Assembly (NCBI GenBank): GCA_030544215.1
Contig: JARZZO010000012.1
Coordinates: forward strand, 42,137,194 to 42,201,193
Direction: 5' to 3'
DNA length: 64,000 nucleotides
From: Zantedeschia hybrid cultivar
Taxonomy: Eukaryota; Streptophyta; Magnoliopsida; Alismatales; Araceae
A program made the translations under genes and the position numbers. The stretch's first letter is position 1; each line of letters opens with the position of its first letter. The notes below the pieces were generated by a model, which did no database searches, had not been told where the DNA came from, and saw nothing but the letters and a program-made list of their open reading frames with translations. Below are positions 35,901 through 44,006 of the stretch, piece by piece.

Positions 35901-36115
35901 AGCCTCAGATCCACGTCTCCGCGGTTCAATCTTCTTTTACTTGTTAACACCTGCAAGTTATTGCAGATATGAGAAACACATCCAGTATCTAATACCCAGG
36001 ATGTTGATTCTCTATAAGACAAGTTAAGATCGATCATGAGAATACCTGAAGCTTCACCAAGCTTCTCCTTTGCTTTTTTTGTAAGATAAATCTTGCAGTT
36101 TCTCTTCCAATGACC
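32948..36115 (-). CDS. Copia pol polyprotein (protease, integrase, RT, RNase H), intact
   Basis: Open from just after the amber codon at 36116 to the stop at 32948; counting from the Met at 36037 it is 1029 residues. Protease active site 'WVLDTGCVSH' (Asp17). Integrase zinc site H153, H158, C184, C187, then catalytic Asp214, Asp277 and Glu313 with exactly 35 residues between the last two. RT has 'KWIFKRKIGADGQIDTYKARLVAKGY', 'WQMDVKTAFLNG' and catalytic 'YVDD' near residue 700 (about 33921-33938). RNase H has 'GFTDSSFQSD' and 'STTEAEYIAAAEA' near residues 860-940. All key residues are present. The reading before Met36037 holds the second half of the gag zinc knuckle, so pol was evidently made as one frame with gag. 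It encodes the enzymes of reverse transcription and integration. Confidence 0.93.
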   Translation of the reverse strand, partial: GHWKRNCKIYLTKKAKEKLGEASGILMIDLNLSYRESTSWVLDTGCVSHICNNLQVLTSKRRLNRGDVDLRLGNGAKVAALAVGTARLQMPSGDSLELIDCYYVPTIIRNIISISCLDRQGYSMKLESKGCSIYQGDKLFASGYLLNGLYLLDISYDVCLVNNSLERLDKDVNKSYLWHCRLGHINENRIIRLQKNGYLDPFDYESFATCEACLMGKMTKAPFSGHGERAKDLLELIHSDVCGPMSTHAIGGYSYFVSFTDDFSRYGYIYLMKYKSEVFEKFKEFKNEVENQTGKSIKTLRSDRGGEYLSTEFTEYLKDNGILSQWTPPYTPQLNGVSERRNRTLLDMVRSMMSYAKLPISLWGYALLTAAYLLNKVPSKSVPSTPYEIWKGKKPDFKHVRVWGCPAHVKRHDPDKLDSRTEKCRFVGYPKESFGYYFYQPSDQRVFVAKRAVFLEKEYLSKEDSGSKIELEEILDSQINTGSSIEPLTQELVQDDTQKVRRSGRVPKQPERYVGHIDEGKPKVHLNEDDDPQTYLEAINSHESEKWQEAMDSEIQSMYANQVWNLVDLLEGIVPIGSKWIFKRKIGADGQIDTYKARLVAKGYRQRQGADYDETFSPVAMIKSIRILLAIAAFYDYEIWQMDVKTAFLNGNLQEEVYMIHPEGFTSKEHSSKVCKLQRSIYGLKQASRTWNLRFDEAIKSYDFIKNEDESCVYKKASGSAVTFLVLYVDDILLIGNDVGMLSSVKTWLSKNFSMKDLGEASYILGIRIYRDRSKRMLGLSQSMYIDTIVKRFGMENSKRGLVPMRHGIYLSKEMSPKTPEERAYMDRVPYASAIGSIMYAMLCTRLDVAHPLSVTSRYQADPGEEHWKAVKCILRYLRRTKDLFLVYGGNDLELRGFTDSSFQSDMDDSKSMSGFVFMLNGGAVSWKSSKQETTADSTTEAEYIAAAEAAKEAVWMNKFISTLGVVPSISDPVPLLCDNNGAIAQAKEPRSHQKSKHILRRFHLIREIIARGDIVVEKVSSEDNVADPLTKPLSQNNLERHLKSMGLRHMGDWL

Positions 36116-36877
36116 CTATTTATGGCAGTGGAAACACTGACCTTTATCATTGACTTTAGCTTTGTCCTTTTGTGCCGCCGGTTTGCTTTTCACTTGCTTC
36201 TTAGGCTTACCTTTCTTAAAGGTCTGTCTAGCTTTTCTTTTCTTGTTGGTCTTACCAACAAGCATTACATTTGGCTTATCTTTCTGGATAGTGCCTTCTG
36301 CTGTCTTCAACATGTTGAGCAGTTCAGCCAGTGAAACTTCAATTTTGTTCATATTGAAGTTGATAATGAATTGTGAAAATGAATCTGGAAGGGACTGTAG
36401 GATTAAGTCGATGCTTAGGTCATTGTTCATAACAAAGTCAAGCACAGCAAGCCTCTCAATCCACTCTATCATCTTGAGCACATGAGTTTGTACAGATGTG
36501 CCATCGCTCATTCTGGTCCTGAACAATTTCTTAGATATCTCATATCTTTCTGTTCTGGATTGTTCACCAAACAACTCTTGTAGGTGATTCAGAATGGTCT
36601 TAGGTTCCATGTTATCATGCTGTCGCTGCAGTTCATTATTCATTGAACCGAGCATATAACACTGGACCTTGACAGAGTCCTCCTTCCAATTTTCATACAT
36701 CATTAATTCATCTTCGTTAGCATTATCACCGGGTTGCACTGGATCTGGTTGATCCAGGACATAGGCTAGCTTTTCGCACCTGAGGACAATCTTTAGGTTG
36801 CGTAACCAGTCAATGTAATTTGGTCCCGTGAGTTTATTTGCATCAAGTATGCAACGGAGGGGGTTAGGTGACGACAT
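36116..36877 (-). CDS. Copia gag, closed by an amber codon within the zinc knuckle
   Basis: ATG at 36875-36877 (MSSPNPLRC...), 253 residues. The capsid-like block runs 'LTGPNYIDWLRNLKIVLRCEKLAYVL' to 'WIERLAVLDFVMNNDLSIDLILQSLPDSFSQFIINFNMNK' and is typical of copia gag (UBN2 family). A Lys-rich tail leads to 'CFHCHK', then TAG (36116-36118). In the same frame the second half of the knuckle, 'GHWKRNC', follows. The CX2CX4HX4C zinc knuckle is thus cut in its middle. Gag forms the particle and the knuckle binds RNA. Either a point mutation has disabled this copy or the codon is read through. Confidence 0.9.
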   Translation of the reverse strand: MSSPNPLRCILDANKLTGPNYIDWLRNLKIVLRCEKLAYVLDQPDPVQPGDNANEDELMMYENWKEDSVKVQCYMLGSMNNELQRQHDNMEPKTILNHLQELFGEQSRTERYEISKKLFRTRMSDGTSVQTHVLKMIEWIERLAVLDFVMNNDLSIDLILQSLPDSFSQFIINFNMNKIEVSLAELLNMLKTAEGTIQKDKPNVMLVGKTNKKRKARQTFKKGKPKKQVKSKPAAQKDKAKVNDKGQCFHCHK

Positions 36878-36975
36878 AGCGACCTACATGGAAATATATA
36901 AAATGAGCAGATAGTTCTTAAAATCAGATTTAGGACTTTTAATCTAGATTTATGCTCCCACTATTTTTCGGCGAT

Positions 36976-37021
36976 CTGTATTACCCTCTAAGATACAGAA
37001 CGGGAGATTCCGGTGATCTCC
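36976..37021 (-). ncRNA. Two perfect hairpins in the copia leader
   Basis: CTGTAT (36976-36981) pairs with ATACAG (36993-36998) across an 11-base loop. GGAGAT (37003-37008) pairs with ATCTCC (37016-37021) across a 7-base loop. They lie just gag-proximal of the four repeated stem-loops. Confidence 0.55.
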
Positions 37022-37053
37022 TAGTGGGGATCAGAATCCTTCGGGCAACATGC

Positions 37054-37366
37054 ATGTGACCTTGTGGTAGCACAACAAATCACATCAAGTCCTTTAGGCA
37101 GTCAACTCTTGACAGTTGCAACGATTGCAATATCCGATCGATTTAACCCCTGAATCAGAATGACCTTGTGGTAGCACAACAAATCAATTTGATTCAGTTA
37201 AGTTTATCCATCATTACTTAGATGACATGAATTCATAGTGCAATCCTTGTGGTAGCACAACAAAACTACACTATTTGTCCACTCATCTTAATGACATCAC
37301 ATGTCGTAGACCTAGTTTAATTTCTAAATCAAACAGACCTTGTGGTAGCACAACAAATCCGTTTGA
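37054..37366 (-). ncRNA. Four repeated stem-loops with a conserved 20-nt core in the copia leader
   Basis: The plus-strand core CCTTGTGGTAGCACAACAAA occurs exactly at 37060-37079, 37164-37183, 37245-37264 and 37338-37357. Within it TTGTG pairs with CACAA around a 4-base loop. Directly outside, in the same register each time, lie unrelated but self-complementary arms: 6 pairs (37054-37085), 12 of 14 (37150-37197), 8 Watson-Crick plus 2 G-U in the minus-sense RNA (37235-37274), and 8 plus 1 G-U (37329-37366). The arms differ in sequence between copies while pairing is kept. The repeats lie in the untranslated leader about 180-490 nt before the gag ATG. A role in packaging, dimerisation or translation is possible; none is shown. 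Confidence 0.75.
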
Positions 37367-37369
37367 GAT

Positions 37370-38480
37370 AAGAATTATCCTAAGATCTATAATGATGGTG
37401 GGTTACGTGGATTATTCTTAATATCTCACGTTTACAACTTAAGTTTTAAAAGAGGGTTTTGATTTTGATTTGTAAAAAATCGTGCTATCAATAGTATTTC
37501 AATTTGAAGTATCAATATACTAAATAGAAATATATATATGATAGAATAGTCCACAAATATCACATATGTGCAGAAAAGATAAATGGGGATGATCATGGAC
37601 TGCTTAAACTACTATGGAATCATCGGAGCCAAACGATGATCCATAATAGGATCCTAATGTGAAATCAGCAACACTGGTTCCATTTGATGCGAGTCCTCCC
37701 TCCAGAGGTGTCTTCAGAAGATCCCGTCCTCTTAGCTTAATCCGATACATTTAAATACAAAATTCAGGACTCGCAGGTCCACAAATGTACATTTAAACAA
37801 TTAGAAACCTTGATCTTATCAAGGGGAATACAATCTTATAGGAAGGTAGAAAGTACACTTAGATTAAGAGGGAGGAGGACACGCAGGTCCTATTTAAAAT
37901 ACCAAATGAATTAAGCATCGCATCCATTCACATCATTCATCACATGAAAATTCTAAGTCCATGATCATCCCACCATAAAACACATCACATGCATCACAAT
38001 CATCACATAATTGCTGTTTGGTATTAAATTTTATAAATATAAAATTATAATACCAATTAGTTTTCGAAATAACATTTATTTCAGCATTATCAATAATATT
38101 TAAAACATTATTGACAAATAAACTAACTAAACTATTCAGTTAATCTAAATAATTATTCAAACAATTTGAATGGCAAAGTGTAATCAAGTTATGCATGAAT
38201 TTAGTTTAAAACAATTTTAAACTAATTAAATTAACAGGGAATTAATTATTTAAAACAATTTTTAAACAATTAACTAACACCCATTAGTTATTAAGCCCTT
38301 TAATAGACTAACAGTTATTAAACACTTTAATAAACTGTTAATAATCATAAAAAATTAATTAATAACACTTATTAATTATTCTTATAATTTTCTGTTTTAA
38401 AACAATTTTAAAACAAGCATAAATGGGCTAAAATTGGGTTTAAAGGGGGTTAAGCACGTATTTAAAAACCATTTTTAAAA
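37370..38480. other. AT-rich part of the copia leader
   Basis: No open frame of note and no strong repeat. It is rich in AATTAAT-like words around 38030-38410, between the stem-loop array and the GC-rich hairpin repeats. Confidence 0.5.
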
Positions 38481-38531
38481 AACTGAAAATGGGCCCAGCC
38501 CATTTGGGGCCCAATGGCCCGGACCCAGGCC

Positions 38532-38635
38532 CCCTGGCTCGGCCAGGGTCTAACCCTGGCTCAGCCAGGGTCGAGCCCTGGCTCGGCCAGGGCGCACCCT
38601 GGCTCGGCCAGGGCCGCACCCTGGCTCTGCCAGGG
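38532..38635. repeat. Five tandem palindromic units CCCTGGCTCGGCCAGGG in the copia leader
   Basis: Units start at 38532, 38554, 38576, 38597 and 38619 (period 21-22 bp). Each is a 17-bp CCCTGG-N5-CCAGGG inverted repeat with minor changes in the centre (CTCGG, CTCAG, CTCTG). More GC-rich inverted repeats (CGGTCCGACCGGG) follow at about 38650-38690. In RNA each unit could form a stable hairpin. Confidence 0.85.
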
Positions 38636-39291
38636 CGCCGCCCGGCCCCCGGCCCGGTCCGACCGGGTCGGGACCGGGCGGTCCGGCCCGTCCAGCGCCA
38701 TTCGACCGCCCCCTTCTTCTATAACCTGCAACCCTAATACGTGCAGGCCGGCGGCGGAAAGGGCGACGGCAGCGCCGCCAGGCGCCGGCGATGGCGCCGC
38801 CAGGCACCGCCGGCGACGCCCCCACCGCCGGCGGTCAGCCCAGCACCGGTGGGGCAACCGGCGGTGGCCAAATGCTCCTCGAATCGAGCCCAAAACTCCC
38901 CTTGAAAATATGATTTTCCAGGTTTAAAAACCCGAGTTCGGGCTCGATTTAAAGCATCTCCAAGGGCACTCCAGTGCCGATCTTCATGCCTAATGAGAAG
39001 TGGTGACTATCACCAAGAGATCTAGAGATTCGGCCGGCCATCCCAACGCTTGGAATGCACGTACGAAGCCGCCGAAGTACCCCGTTTCATCATCACATGA
39101 CGAACCCCGAAAAACCCAAATAAAAATCTGAAAAATACAGAAAAATAATCAAATCGATCGTGATCATCATATGAACACTAATCTGTCATTTTTAATCGGA
39201 TTATACTCAAGAACACGTACAATACGGGTTCTTCACGCATAACGAGAAAACACACAAAACGGTGCCGTTTTACAACCGAACCAGCAAACCT

Positions 39292-39304
39292 GGCTCTGAT
39301 ACCA
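39292..39304 (-). promoter_or_regulatory. Copia primer-binding site (initiator Met tRNA)
   Basis: The minus strand reads TGGTATCAGAGCC, starting one base after the 5' LTR ends; complementary to initiator Met tRNA. Confidence 0.95.
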
Positions 39305-39305
39305 C

Positions 39306-40885
39306 TGTAAGGAATCGCCATGAACGCAGCGGAAATAAAAAATGATTCCTTTTGTATCGGTTGCTGGGGTTGTAAAACGGACATTAAATCTAAGTGGGAA
39401 GAACAGTTCTTCACCTTTGCGGGGTTTCGAATCTCCCGTGGATGATGCCGACTCGGTAATCGCGCACGCGCACGATCTCTAGAGGTATCCACACGAGTTC
39501 CCGCAGCAGACGCGATTTCCTCCTCGACTTGAGTGCTCCGACCAGATCTCAGATCCACCATGCGCGGAGAGAGACAGATCCACTCCGAGAAGAAGAGAGA
39601 GAGAGGAGAGAGAGAATCTGGGGAGTAAAATTCGTCCAACTCACTTTTTACCACTCCCCCTTGGCCCTCCTTATATAGAAATAAGGATAAGCACAAGAGT
39701 TAATCCTCGTGATTATCCAAGAGTTTGGCCTTGGATAATTCTCCATTAAATCTTCATGTTTATCCTGCAGCTTTTCACAAAAACCCAGATAAGCATGAAA
39801 TTTAACATCTCTCACCGTCTGACGAGAACTCTTATGTGTGTGACCCTCTAGGCCCATATATCAGTCCGGTTGCAGGCCCATTAAACTTAGAACTGTTTCT
39901 TGAGTTTAATATTTATTAATTAACATTTAAACATCACATGTTAAATGATTAATTTAATAAACAAGTAAATTATCATCCGATGATTAATTCACTTGGCCTT
40001 CTGATCATGAACAGCACCAAACACTACCTCATGATCCCAGAAGATATAAGGGATACTGTTCCCTTCAATTGAACCTTTCCGTCTGCAGATACTGCACAGA
40101 TATAATCCTTCACTCATGCAATGTCCCGATAACGCAAGGGTATGGTTTTATAGTCAAACCCTCTATCGCATTATCCAGATGGATTCCAGTACATAGTTAA
40201 TATCTAGAAAGACATCTCTTTCATTTGACCCTGGCCAGGGATTTCTGTGTACACATCCATAGGACATTCTCTCTGCAGTCTTATACCAAGAGTGAGTGAT
40301 CCCTTGTTGTTCACTCAATTACCTTCGCAAGCTTTCCACTGTATCTGAAAGACCGATTATGGTGGACTTAATGGTTAAAGTCCACGAGTCAGAGAATCAA
40401 GATATAATGGTCCACAAACAAGGTATCATTGGTGACTCAGGTCAAAGGACCAACTGTGCTACTGCAACGATAGAATTCCCTGGTTGACTAATAGGTATAA
40501 TTACCATCCAGGAATTCTTATTTGGGTCTGTTCAGTGAACTCATTCTCTAATGAGCACCCACTTGTTTGTCTTAGTGTCACCACACGAGTGAATGTGAGA
40601 TCATTCACCCTCATCATATGAGCAGACATAACTTGTGTCAATCTTATTCGGATATTTAATGTCCATCTCAAATATCCTATGATCGAGAACTATTTAAGAC
40701 AATTACCTTAAGATATTGATCTCACTATCATGATCTCATCATGATTCAATATCCCATACATTTGTCTATGGACCTTCATTACGATAGTCGTTTGCGAGAA
40801 CTATTAAATGAAGAAATAATTGCCTTTATTAATAATCTGAACTAGAATGTACAATGATTGGCTTTGAGGCCACCCAATTCTAACA
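39306..40885 (-). repeat. 5' LTR of the copia element
   Basis: 1580 bp, collinear with 31354-32933. On the minus strand it begins TGTTAGAATTGGG and ends CGATTCCTTACA. It supplies the promoter for the element RNA. Confidence 0.95.
39671..39677 (-). promoter_or_regulatory. TATA box of the copia 5' LTR
   Basis: The minus strand reads TTTCTATATAAGGAGGGCC. RNA would be expected to start some 30 bp further on, near 39640. Confidence 0.65.
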
Positions 40886-41404
40886 ATAAATCTATGGCCG
40901 GCCAAAGATGAGGCTCCTGACCTCCACTGGTAAGACATCGCACCAAATCTGATCCTCGTACGGGGAGAAAGTAAACGGAACGAGGCATCTCTGAATGGGA
41001 ATAGATGTAGAGTCTACCTATGATATGTGGTAGGGGCGAGGATGGTCCACCGCAATCAACCCCAGGCACTCGACAGCCTTAGTAGAGATCACATTGATGC
41101 AACTTCCATTGTCGATGATCACTTTGCACACCTTATTGCCCACTCGATAATAGGTGTGAAAGATTGCAGTCCTGCGGCAATCATCATTATCTTTTGGATG
41201 AGTCAGAATGCAGCAGACGACTCCCAGCATACCCCCATTTGGCGAATCCTCGGTATCCTCCACGCTATAATGCTCATGCCGAATACATCCGATCATCTCT
41301 TCCTCATCAGACTGAAACTCAGTGGCCATATCGGCTCCAGCCTCATAGGTCACATCTTGCACAGCAGGTGGAGGCTCCTCAGGGTCAGTACTCTTAATGG
41401 CCAA
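40886..41404 (-). pseudogene. Chromovirus aspartic protease
   Basis: 'RTAIFHTYYRVGNKVCKVIIDNGSCINVISTKAVECLGLIAVDHPRPYHI' contains the active-site loop (IDNGS form) usual for plant chromoviruses. Further on, across frame breaks, 'LIFGRP' is followed by TAG (40892-40894) where the family has Trp. The nested copia element interrupts the gene two codons later. The Asp/Glu-rich region before the active site is retained. Confidence 0.82.
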
Positions 41405-42910
41405 AGTTCTAGTGGGACAATGGGAAGCAAAGTATCCAAGTCCTTGACACCTGAAGCAACAGCTGTGGGGCCCACTCTCCTAGGAAGATTCCCCCATAGC
41501 CGGGGCCTTCCCCTTATCCTCCTGCCTAAATGGTGGAGCGCCAACTGGAGGGCAGGTAGGTGGGATAGACTGAGTCAGAATGGGTTCCCTCAGAGGAGGG
41601 AAGCGAGGGCCTAAGAAAGGGCTCTTGTCGAGTAAAGGGCTCGGTAGGTCTAAAGAGAGGACCCCGAGGCTAAGCTCCTAGCGCAGCATGTTGATCGAAT
41701 GGGTACTGATAAGGCGGCCTAGCGCGCGGGGGTGAAGCCGACTCCAACTCGAACTGCTCCATCTCACGCACGACTTGGTAGGCATACTTAATGGTTGTCA
41801 CATGTTGATGGAACAACTCTTGCTGATATATGCGGTGCACTCTTCTCTCTAGGTCCGCACCTCATCAGGTACTCATCAAACTCAAAAATATACTCAGATA
41901 CCGAACGAGTCCCAGTGTGAGGTTCTGCCACCGATCGATGAGGCGATGACGATAGGTCGGAGGAAGGTACTTCTCGCGAAGTAACATCTTCATATCCTCC
42001 TAAGAATCAATAGGCTCCTAATGCCTCTGTACCCGAAGCGCCTCAACATTAAACCAGTAAGTCTGAGCCTTGCCTATTAGCTTCACATCAGAGCGAAGTG
42101 CACTCGGCGAGCATCCGTCATGCCCATCCAATCAAAATATATGTTCATGCTAGCCTCCCAATCAATATAAATCTTCCGGTCCAGCAACCTGTCAAATGTG
42201 GGAGCCTCAACACGAACGGCCCTTCGATCATCCTGATTACCGTAATCACGATAGGGCCTCTGCTCATCCCCAAATCCACCCCGGTCATCCCGATCTCTCG
42301 AGTATCGGGGGTACCTCTGATCGGGGCCACAATATGCTCGATCAAATCGACCGAACCGATCATCACGACCAAACCGATCAAAGCGGTCACATTGGTCATG
42401 TCGACCGAATCGATTGTCTCTATCACCCCGATCATAGCGGTCAAATCTATCCACTTGCTCCCCACGATCAGGATGATCACCCTGGAACCAAGGACGCCTC
42501 CTATCTAACCCCCAACCTAAATCATGCAGCCTATCCTGCCTCCTGAATCTACGTGCACCGAATCGATCGGCGTAACCCATCTCATCCATAGGATCATGAT
42601 CAACCCTATCCTCCTCGACTTGCTAGTCAACGACTCTATCAACTCGAGGTGGAGGGTGCACAAGTGGAGGTGGGTTCGCCGGAGGTGGCGGATAAGCCGG
42701 GTGCTGCGCGGGGTGGGGAGCCGGGACTAGGATCTCATCCTGGCAGTCAGCCACCCGAACGTGACCCTGACCCTGTGGGTGTCTCACGGGAGCGAGAGCA
42801 AGACCCGCAATCCCCTGGACCGTGCACTCAGAAACGGACAGTCTGTCCTGCACAGTCCGCAGCGACTCCCCAAAATGATCAAGGCGCTCATCTATGCCAT
42901 GATAGCTAGT
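41405..42910 (-). pseudogene. Chromovirus gag with an Arg/Asp-rich low-complexity segment
   Basis: From right to left: a coiled-coil-like N-terminus ('IDERLDHFGESLRTVQDRLSVSE', about 42840-42900), a Pro-rich stretch, then an Asp/Arg/Phe/Gly repeat ('DRFDRYDRGDRDNRFG', about 42330-42470). The gag core follows ('RVEAPTFDRLLDRKIYIDWEASMNIYFDWMGMTDARRVHFALM', 42083-42230), continuing in broken frames as 'EDMKMLLREKYLPP'-type text near 41960-42000. A CCHC-like knuckle 'CFRCQGLGYFASHC' (about 41415-41457) has Tyr where His is expected. The true start is lost at the junction near 42912. Confidence 0.78.
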
Positions 42911-42912
42911 TA

Positions 42913-44006
42913 GTTAAGCTCAAGTTCTTATTTTTCCCACTACACTTGGAGTCCCGACAGGTGATTGTGCATAACAATTGGTATGCTTAGAGTTCATTTC
43001 CACCTTTTCTAGTATATCATCGCCTTTGCTGACCCTTGGGGTAAAACTACCTAGAGGAGAGAAGAGAAAAAGAAGTCTCCTGATTAGTTGGTAAGGATCG
43101 CTTTTTAGTTCTCGCCTCGACTCAACACTTTTCAAGACTTGATCTTACTTTGATATGAGGGACTTTTTAAATTAGCGCGGCTTTTTCATTTACTTGTGCT
43201 CTTTGCTTTTGAGAGTGTATACTTTTTGCCACTCTCTTTGATTTGCCTGAGGGGAGGTGCGTACTTTTTACTACTTGCCTTCCTTTGGCTCGTTCGAAGC
43301 ATTATTGCTATTTGTCATTCGATTTACATGTTTATAACTGTCCCTCTTGGTTGACCGCCTCCTTAGGGTGTTGAGTGGGTTGGTCTCCTATTACGAATCC
43401 CAACCTTCCTTTCGTTCGACCTAAAAATAAAAGATAGAATAGGTAGTCTACCCTTTAGGCCAACTCCATCAATTCTACACTTTCAGAATCTTCCACTTAC
43501 CCTAAGTTGCCGTGTGTATGCGAAAATCATCTTGCCATGGCTCCTTATGAAGTGGGGGTTATTATGAACTATTAAGCTTTGTCTAATTGACTAACACCAA
43601 ATTGATTTGTCTAGGATTTACTTAATAAAGCAGGATTTTATGAAAGCTTAAGTGGGGTGTGAAAAAGAATTTTTGAAAAATTTTGAGCATTTTTATTTGT
43701 GAAAAACGTAAGCTTTCCTCAAAAGATTTTAAAATCATGCACAGCGGTTGCTCCTCCCAACTTAAATGACATTGTCCTCAATGACATAACAAATATAAAA
43801 GAATTACAGCCAAAAGAAGTCGTGGAAGGAGTGATACAACTTGGGGCATCAAGATTTTTCGTCCATTTTACGCCCATGCTAATTGCCACCCGAATTATTA
43901 AACCTATAAAGGAAATAAAAATGACTTATTGAATTAACCTAACAACATTGGGTTGCCTTCCAATAAGTGCTAAGTTTCACGTCTTCAGCCACACGCAATG
44001 TGCATA
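42913..44006 (-). other. Post-pol region of the Athila-like element
   Basis: No protein domain is seen. It contains the conserved non-coding motifs mentioned for the element. The left 600 bp (42913-43560) is T-rich with no recognised feature. Confidence 0.45.

Larger units (their letters stand above)
31354..40885 (-). mobile_element. Young Ty1/copia retrotransposon with identical-length LTRs, minus strand
   Basis: 9532 bp. LTRs at 31354-32933 (3') and 39306-40885 (5'), each 1580 bp, differ at about eight bases by eye (about 0.5 percent; roughly 0.2 million years at an assumed 1.3e-8 per site per year). Perfect ATAAA target duplications lie at 31349-31353 and 40886-40890. On the minus strand the order is 5' LTR, initiator-Met primer site, an unusually long 2.4-kb leader, gag, pol (protease, integrase, RT, RNase H), polypurine tract, 3' LTR. 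Integrase before RT is diagnostic of copia. LTR length and protein wording suggest the Tork/Angela side of copia, but I am not sure of the lineage. Apart from one amber codon between gag and pol, both ORFs are open, so it may have moved recently. Confidence 0.95.
27971..42912 (-). mobile_element. Decayed chromovirus (Reina/CRM-like Ty3/gypsy), split by a nested copia element
   Basis: On the minus strand the domains run gag (42910 to 41405), protease (41404 to 40886), nested copia element (31354-40885), protease-RT linker (31353 to 31082), RT, RNase H, integrase, and a C-terminal module with chromodomain remnants (to about 28160). The integrase wording 'TPLPMSDRLWQDISMDFVLDLPRTL' and the end 'KKLQARGAGSFKVLKQVGPNAYVVDLPPNYGINTTFNISDL' are typical of plant chromoviruses of the Reina/CRM side; I cannot separate these by eye. 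The 5' LTR is absent: similarity ends at about 42912 against Athila-like DNA. Confidence 0.8.

Noticed and set aside
37060..37357. CRISPR-like array (four identical 20-nt repeats with 61-84-nt spacers)
   Set aside because: The repeats lie in the leader of a plant retrotransposon, are few, and are flanked by matched stems unlike CRISPR spacers. No cas genes are present.
42083..42589. A host RNA-binding protein with RD repeats
   Set aside because: The frame continues into a clear retrotransposon gag core (IDWEASMNIYFDWMG) and sits upstream of a zinc knuckle and protease.
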